Shown: one piece after another, positions 59,181 through 64,000 of the stretch
Layout of the letters: each line of letters begins with the position of its first letter
Position numbering within the stretch: position 1 is the stretch's first letter
Origin: Paraescarpia echinospica
Lineage: Eukaryota; Annelida; Polychaeta; Sabellida; Siboglinidae
DNA length: 64,000 bases
Direction of reading: 5' to 3'
Assembly: GCA_020002185.1 (NCBI GenBank)
Contig: CM034531.1
Location: forward strand, 79,480,052 to 79,544,051
Position numbers and translations under genes: made by a program
Notes under the pieces: model-generated
Databases searched by the model: none
The model's input: only the letters and a program-made list of their open reading frames with translations
Told to the model about the DNA's origin: nothing

Positions 59181-60599
59181 GATTGCTTCGTAGGTCGGGT
59201 CGTACGACAGTCGCACAGCCGCGCATGCCGCTTCGCTCACAGCCTCCAGGGCGACGATCAGGCTCTTCGCGAGCTCGTTCGAATCGCCGGTCGTGACGAA
59301 GCAGCGCGCCTTCTCGTGGCCGGGAACGTTCGAGGCGATACTCACGCTGAGTAGCTCGTATCGGGCTATCCACCGACATTTGGCGCTGTCCGCCGGCAGG
59401 TCACGATCGTCGAAGTAGCACTCGAAGTCGAACGTCGCCCTGTACGGGTTGTAGCGCAGGGTTTCGTACACGTAGATACCCTCATCCTCCAACCGTTGAA
59501 TGACGGACGGCGTGGGATGGTAGACGCCGCCGGGAAAGACGTGGTGAACGCCGCCCTCGCACGTCGCTTCGAGATGCCGTAATTTATAGGCGTTCCGCCA
59601 CAGCGAATCGTCGCACTTACAGCATAGGTACGTGTGACAGAACATCGAGACTTCGCGTATATACGAACAGTGCGCGTCGAACAGGTTTACGTTCATGGTT
59701 GTGGGGTACCGGTAGTGGGAACGGCGGACCAATTTTGCGGACGCTTTCCCGGGCTCCTCCTCCTTCAGTTGATACACGACCACGTTGGTTTTAAAGAACG
59801 TCTCTACCCGGTCGAGAGCGTTCAGAGGAACGTCCGGCGAACGCGTAGTGATCCACCCCGGCATTGTAGTCGGCAAAGAGTTTTAAGCCCGGCGCCGTCA
59901 AATCGTCTACGAAGTGACTAACGCCTCGATGAAGCGCCAGACAGCGGAAGAGGCACAGGTTATCGGTGTAGGGTCTATTGTGTTGATCTTTCGCTAGACC
60001 GATGAGCTCCCTGTTGGCGCGCAGGTAGTCGGGAAGTCGCGCGTCGAGACAGCAGATAGGATGGTGGATGATGGCGTTGAGAAAATATGTAACGTTCGCC
60101 ACCATTTCGGCAATCCACCCCGAGTCGGGTCTCTGCGCTATAACGTACTGAAGAAAGTCGGGCGGTCGGATGGCCTCGAGGAAGCGTTCGAACGACGAGG
60201 CGTCGGTGACGAGAGCGGGCGACTCGAGGTAGCGACCAGAGCGGTTACACGACGAATGAAAGTACCTGTAACGGCCCGTCTCCTTGTTTCGAAGGATAAA
60301 CCCAAAACTTAAGTTGATTTTAAACGCTCGAGTCTGGTCCTCCAACATTAGTCGTAGTCGGGGGTCGAGCGCGCCCGTGTCCAAACCGGTCAGTTGATAG
60401 TTATATGTCGACTTCACGGGACCGCGCGCTATAGACGTGCGGATGCTCGACCAGTGCTCATGAACGGTAAGCCGTAGACCGTCCGACACGGCATCGTTGT
60501 CGGCGGCGGCGTCTAACGAAGCTTCGTCGTCGTCGGGGGGTGGGGGTGGTGGTTTACCGCAGCCTCTCAGAATATTCCACATATTATTACGACGGGCGA

Positions 60600-60880
60600 A
60601 CGATTGACCGCATTTCGGGCTTTTACGGTCAGTATCGCTATCGCATTTCTTTAAATGTTTCGTTACGCCGATACGATAGGTGAACGATAGACCGCATTTC
60701 GGGCATTTCCAGTCATCATCCCATGTATCCCTGCCGTATTTCTTTAAGTGTCTCGTTACTCCGCTACGAAAGGCGAACGATCGACCGCATTTTTGGCATT
60801 TGCAGTCATCATCCCCGGTATCGCTACTGCATTTCTTTAAATGTTTCGTCACGCCCCTACGATAGGCGAACAATTCGGGC
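60600..60880 (-). repeat. Tandem zinc-finger coding repeats in polymerase N-terminus
   Basis: Three to four repeats of about 90 bp encode a C-x2-C-x3-F-x8-H-x4-C-like unit (KCxKCGxSFxxRxGVTxHLKK). They are similar at the DNA level ('catttctttaaatgtttcgt' recurs), so the array expanded by tandem duplication. One unit lacks a Cys (RKSPKCGQSF), a sign of decay. Confidence 0.75.
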
Positions 60881-60943
60881 ATTGGTGCCGCGGCGGACTA
60901 CACGAGTGCCCCTCCAGGCGATCGACGGCGCGACCGCATACGG

Positions 60944-61115
60944 GACAAACAGGCATGGTCGGTAGGTGGTAGCACCCACTGACTGACTCTCCGTGGCCTC
61001 TAGTGGTCCGTCAGTAGGGGGCAGCACACGGACAAACAGGCATCGTTGGTAGCACCCACAGACTGACTCTCCATGGCTTCTAGTGGTTCATGTAAGTGCA
61101 GTAGGCGGCAGCACT
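60944..61115. repeat. 87-bp tandem duplication spanning the polymerase start codon
   Basis: Units begin 'gacaaacaggcat' at 60944 and 61031 and continue with shared 'ggtagcaccca', 'gactgactctcc', 'tctagtgg' and 'gcagcac' blocks. On the minus strand each unit contains ATGCCTGTTTGTC, the first codons of the polymerase, so a second potential start lies 87 bp upstream. Confidence 0.75.
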
Positions 61116-61142
61116 GCGGAGTGTTCGCGCGCGCGCGTCCGT

Positions 61143-61550
61143 CCTAGTCGAGGTCGAAACGATATTAACTACGACGAAGCCCCGACACCGACTATAAACG
61201 GAATCGCAACCATTAGGTGGCTACGGCGAACGATTTTCGAACTTATTAATCAACGGCGCTAGGAGTGTAGGTCCTTCCTAGTCGAAGCCGAAATGGTATT
61301 AACAACGAGGAAGCCCCGACACCAACTATAAACGGAGTCGCAACCGTTAGGTGGCTACGGCGAACGATTTTCGAACTTATTAAACAACGCCGCTAGGAGT
61401 GTAGGTCCATCCTAGTCGAAGTCGAAACGGTATTAACTACGACGAAGCCCCGACACCGACTATAAACGGAATCGCAACCGTTAGGTGGCTAAGGCGGCGA
61501 CAATTTGTATCCATCGATTTGCGAAATTACTAAACAACGCCGCTAGGACA
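61143..61550. repeat. Three-copy tandem array, 134-bp period
   Basis: Units start with 'cctagtcgaagtcgaaa' at 61143, 61277 and 61411 and share 'gaagccccgacacc', 'actataaacgga', 'cgcaacc-ttaggtggcta', 'aacttattaa' and 'cgccgctaggag'. The third unit diverges after about 80 bp. Each contains a TATAAA (in 'actataaacgga'). No ORF is associated. It lies between the polymerase 5' end and the right-hand genes. Confidence 0.88.
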
Positions 61551-61719
61551 GGCTGTAACCCACGCCTCGTCGTAGTACGCTGGACGTGCCTGGGCGAGCG
61601 CTAGACTGGGATTACGTGTTTGTTTTTCTCACTGGGATATGGGAAAGGGTGTTCGTTTCACAGACAAGATTGTTCGTACGTTTTCAAAGTTTTATTAAGC
61701 ATCGTAGAAAGCGTGATAC

Positions 61720-61975
61720 ATGTAAGGCTTTATGCCACGATTACCGCGTGTTGACCACTACTAATGTTCGTAACCAAGGCTTTATGCCACCTACAATGAC
61801 GGCGTGTTGACCGCTACTAATGTTCTTAAAAAAGGCTTTATGCCGCCTACAATTGCGGCGTGTTGACCGCTACTAATGTTCTTAAAAAAGGCTTTATGCC
61901 GCCTACAATTGCGGCGCTACTAATGTTCTTAAACAAGGCAGATGCGCGTAAGGCTTTATGCCACCTGCAGACACT
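61720..61975. repeat. Tandem array, 56-bp period
   Basis: Units share 'aggctttatgccgcctacaa', 'cggcgtgttgaccgctacta' and 'atgttcttaaaaaagg'. Unit starts are at 61725, 61777, 61833 and 61889, with a last partial unit at 61951. Units 3 and 4 are almost identical. No ORF is associated. It may be a regulatory or origin-like region; that is inference. Confidence 0.88.
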
Positions 61976-62026
61976 AAATTAAAGTTCGATATATGTTCGG
62001 GCCCCAAGAGAGAGAGAGAACTAATG

Positions 62027-62419
62027 TCAATCACTGAGGCAAGCTCTTTTCAGCAGGTAGCCCTTCACCGCGGACTCCAGTAGCGCATTATCGAAGGCGG
62101 ACGTCCAGTCCGTACCCATCAGCCAGTTAGCCACCTGGTGAACGAGGGCCCTTTCCGAGTGTCGATCCGCACAGGACACGCATTTATCTTCTAGTACGTA
62201 TATCAATATCGTGGCGCATGGCAAGAGCGATCGAAGCAGATACGAGTCGAGCACGGACTGATAAAACCGATCGGTTATTCCAGACACCTCCTCGTACATC
62301 AGGCGATACCCGTACATATGTACGAATGGGCATCCTTCTTTGGGTGGACACTCACCGCAGAAGTCGCGCACGCGCTCCATTATCGTCTCCCCTATTAATT
62401 CGGCGAAGGTGCTCATCAT
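62027..62419 (-). CDS. Unrecognised protein, 130 aa
   Basis: Intact minus-strand frame starting MMSTFAELIG. It has a Cys cluster near the N-terminus (CGECPPKEGC), a second pair later (CVSC), and a hydrophobic stretch LLRSLLPCATILIYVL. I do not recognise the family. GC-rich codon use matches the neighbouring element genes, and no overlapping frame is better supported. It lies left of two other minus-strand genes and right of the 56-bp array. Two adjacent ATGs make the start ambiguous by one codon. Confidence 0.5.
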   Translation of the reverse strand: MMSTFAELIGETIMERVRDFCGECPPKEGCPFVHMYGYRLMYEEVSGITDRFYQSVLDSYLLRSLLPCATILIYVLEDKCVSCADRHSERALVHQVANWLMGTDWTSAFDNALLESAVKGYLLKRACLSD

Positions 62420-62586
62420 GCACCTTTGCCGTCCCGAGAATGACGTTATGAGGAACTCCTTTAGACGGGGGTGTCACACTGTTGCAATTGAGCGCCCTCG
62501 ATCAGCGACGGCTCAGCGGTGCTCTCTTTCAGCGACGGCGCCACGGCACGTTGGGGGCCCTCAATCAGCGACGGAAGTTCGTCCGA

Positions 62587-62907
62587 CTAGACGGACACGA
62601 CCTCCAGCGGCGGCGGCACCGGATACAGGGTCGCATACGTGGGCCGAGACGGCTGCGGCGATACCGACGCCTCGTCGTTGTACGAAGGCAGGCGAACGGA
62701 GGTCGGCGGTTTATATTCGACCTCCTTCAATAGCGGCCATGGAACGTCATATTTCACGCGCTTCTCGGCCGGGGCCGCGTCGTCCGCTGTGCTAAAAGCG
62801 TCGGCGATTGCAGTAGCGGCGGCATTCTCGACAGCCTGTTCCTCCTCATGCGCCGCCTTCAAAGCGTCTGCGATTACGCCGTCTAGTACTCGATCCCTGC
62901 GGTCCTA
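62587..62907 (-). CDS. Unrecognised acidic/proline-rich frame
   Basis: Minus-strand frame open from 62907 to 62587; the first ATG is at 62862. It encodes an Ala/Glu-rich N-terminal part (EEEQAVENAAATAIADAF) and a C-terminal part with PWPLLKEVEYKPPTSVRLP and many prolines. No domain is recognised. The frame upstream of the first ATG resembles coding sequence and is preceded by 'gtgctgtag', which looks like a splice acceptor, so it might be an internal exon. This is weak evidence. Confidence 0.35.
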
Positions 62908-62990
62908 CAGCACATAAGAAGCGAAGCGTTAGTCATTCAAGGTTGAACGCATTACTCCGGGAATAGTACTCTGACTCCGGACGGCATACA

Positions 62991-63734
62991 TCACCATTTC
63001 ACCCCATAGGTCTTTCGCAGGGACACTTCCAGGACCGTACCGACGAGGACCGTTATAGTGTCACGCAGTTTTTCCGACGTCATAGGGACCAGATTGCCGG
63101 CGTCGTAGGAGACGAGTTCCGACATGGCGTTCTCGAATAGAGTAAGCCAAATCTCGTCATCGGTCTTCGAGCCAACTTCCTTTACCATCACACGAACCGA
63201 AAAATATGTTTTCAGTTTAACTTGTACGCCATTAGATAAGCACATCATAGCGCCGCCCCTGGATCGCTGTACTTTACGCTTACATTGAGAACAGCCAGCG
63301 TACGTACATTTTGTCCTCCACGCAATTGTTTCAATCTTCACAGGTGTAGATGTCTTATACAGCCCGTCTTCTGCCTCTATGAGTTCTTTCAAACTCACCA
63401 AGGATGGGTCGAAGAGACTCACCAAGGATGATTCGAGGAGCGCCGGCGACGACGACGCGGCGGCATCGGCAGCCACCCCATGTTCGGCCGGCTCGACAGC
63501 GTTCGCCAGCGACGCCGAAGTAGCAGTAACAGCGGGCGGCTTCGGTTCTCTAGTCGTAGTAGCAGCGACGACGCCTGACACGGAGGGCTTCGGTTCTCTA
63601 GCAGTCGTTTTTCTCTTCTTCAGCATAGGAGCGAGGACCCCTTGTTCGCCTTGAACCGGCATGATGACAGCGATGGTTTGCGAAGGCAAATAACACAACA
63701 TTACCACACCGACAATAAACGAATACAGAGGCAT
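62991..63734 (-). CDS. RPA70 C-terminal (OB-fold) like ssDNA-binding protein candidate
   Basis: 247 residues as read. A low-complexity Ala/Ser/Thr region with two REPKP units (about residues 46-66) precedes a C-terminal domain. That domain has KCTYAGCSQCKRKV, a later MMC, then KTYFSVRVMVKEV, EIWLTLFENAMSELVSYDAG. This layout of zinc-ribbon cysteines followed by Y-x-hydrophobic strand and W-x-T-x-F resembles the replication factor A C-terminal OB fold (DBD-C), which binds single-stranded DNA. Only one Cys of the second zinc pair is visible. A TATAAATA lies 20 bp before the first ATG, so transcripts may start inside it, and Met12 or Met25 may be the real start. It would suit a replication role beside the polymerase. 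Confidence 0.55.
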   Translation of the reverse strand: MPLYSFIVGVVMLCYLPSQTIAVIMPVQGEQGVLAPMLKKRKTTAREPKPSVSGVVAATTTREPKPPAVTATSASLANAVEPAEHGVAADAAASSSPALLESSLVSLFDPSLVSLKELIEAEDGLYKTSTPVKIETIAWRTKCTYAGCSQCKRKVQRSRGGAMMCLSNGVQVKLKTYFSVRVMVKEVGSKTDDEIWLTLFENAMSELVSYDAGNLVPMTSEKLRDTITVLVGTVLEVSLRKTYGVKW

Positions 63735-63746
63735 TCTTGGCCGCCC

Positions 63747-63882
63747 TATTTATACTAGCATAGTGAATAGACTCCGTGTCCTCGAACATGTACACCACAA
63801 AACAGCCGAGTCTGGCAAGGTTATTGAAAATACAAAAAAACACTTGGTCATGTCAGTGCACAAACTGAACGTCGCTTTTATA
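63747..63882 (-). promoter_or_regulatory. Two TATA boxes upstream of the RPA-like gene
   Basis: TATAAATA at 63754-63747 and TATAAAA at 63882-63876, both on the minus strand. The proximal one is 20 bp from the annotated ATG, and the distal one about 148 bp. Confidence 0.5.
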
Positions 63883-64000
63883 GAGCGTTGTTTTCGAATA
63901 TAAGTTTACCATAACTTTCTCTAGTCCTTACTTCGTATTATAGACTGTTTATTTTACGCGTTTAGGATTTTATTACGGATTTAGAAACTTATGTAACCAG

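Larger units (their letters stand above)
56645..60956 (-). pseudogene. Protein-primed DNA polymerase B, multiply disrupted
   Basis: Replicative family-B polymerase. From ATG 60956 the N-terminus starts PVCPVCGRAVDRLEGHSC, then has repeated C2H2/C2HC-like zinc-finger units (CQKCGRSFAFRSGVTRHLKK, CPKCGLSFTYRIGVTKHLKK). The exonuclease domain shows FDFECYFDDRD (Exo I) near 59410 and GFNSGRYDLNVV near 59070. The palm has FDANVPYLWAI (motif A) near 58360, KLLGNRSYGK (motif B) near 57465 and MDTDS (motif C) near 57180. The C-terminus is near 56645. Breaks include frame changes near 60880, 59845, 59160, 58795, 57900 and 57195, stops at 58747 and 58403, and further changes at 56850-57110. The span (about 1,440 codons) is full length. 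It converges on the plus-strand gene cluster. Confidence 0.93.
49200..64000. mobile_element. Maverick/Polinton (adintovirus-type) element, inactivated; ends not resolved
   Basis: This is a self-synthesising DNA transposon or endogenous virus. It contains the full hallmark set: packaging ATPase, retroviral-type integrase with chromodomain, penton-like and double-jelly-roll capsid genes, pVI-like protein, adenain-like protease and protein-primed DNA polymerase B. The composition changes from AT-rich host DNA to GC- and CpG-rich DNA at about 49.2 kb. Terminal inverted repeats could not be identified by eye, so the left boundary is a compositional estimate and the right end may lie beyond the window. 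At least six genes carry frameshifts or stops, so it is a dead copy. The length seen (about 14.8 kb) fits the known 15-20 kb range. Confidence 0.93.

Noticed and set aside
61143..61975. CRISPR array
   Set aside because: Periods of 134 and 56 bp with near-identical whole units and no unique spacers, in an animal genome. These are ordinary tandem repeats.

Overview
The window is animal nuclear DNA. The first ~49 kb is AT-rich and holds spliced host genes with large, transposon-filled introns; the last ~15 kb is GC- and CpG-rich and is a Maverick/Polinton (adintovirus-type) element. SF3B1 lies head-to-head with COQ10, the same arrangement as SF3B1/COQ10B on human 2q33. The LINE types present (a PHD/2A LINE and an RTE-like LINE) and the Polinton suggest a marine invertebrate. 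A lancelet or another deuterostome is plausible, but the species cannot be fixed from the sequence.

Layout. 1-19548 (minus): the 5' eleven coding exons of SF3B1, from the start codon to the middle of the HEAT repeats; the 3' half is beyond the left edge. Its introns carry a three-copy dispersed repeat, a LINE RT fragment, a hAT-like remnant and a 5' LINE fragment encoding a 2A ribosome-skipping motif and a PHD finger. 19549-25229: intergenic, with a decayed LINE reverse transcriptase, a small element with perfect 73-bp inverted repeats and a long TG microsatellite. 25230-28524 (plus): COQ10 copy A, five exons. 28525-34752: intergenic with a minisatellite and dispersed repeats. 34753-44645 (plus): COQ10 copy B, five exons with the same intron phases; intron 1 holds a 5'-truncated RTE-like LINE with an intact 16-bp target-site duplication. 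44646-49200: intergenic, no gene recognised.

49.2 kb to the right edge: the Polinton. On the plus strand, in order: a NADAR-domain gene, packaging ATPase, two small conserved Polinton proteins, integrase with chromodomain, a duplicated Cys-rich membrane protein, penton-like minor capsid, pVI-like protein, major capsid, and adenain-like protease. These converge on a minus-strand protein-primed DNA polymerase B with an N-terminal zinc-finger array. Beyond its 5' end come two tandem-repeat arrays (134-bp and 56-bp units) and three minus-strand genes, one resembling the RPA70 C-terminal OB fold. TATA boxes sit just before several genes, two of them overlapping the stop codon of the gene before.

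NADAR, ATPase, integrase, major capsid, protease and polymerase all carry frameshifts or stops. The host exons in the same window are intact, so the element is most simply read as an inactivated, relatively young copy. The most unusual points are the NADAR gene, the RPA-like gene and the repeat arrays inside a Polinton.
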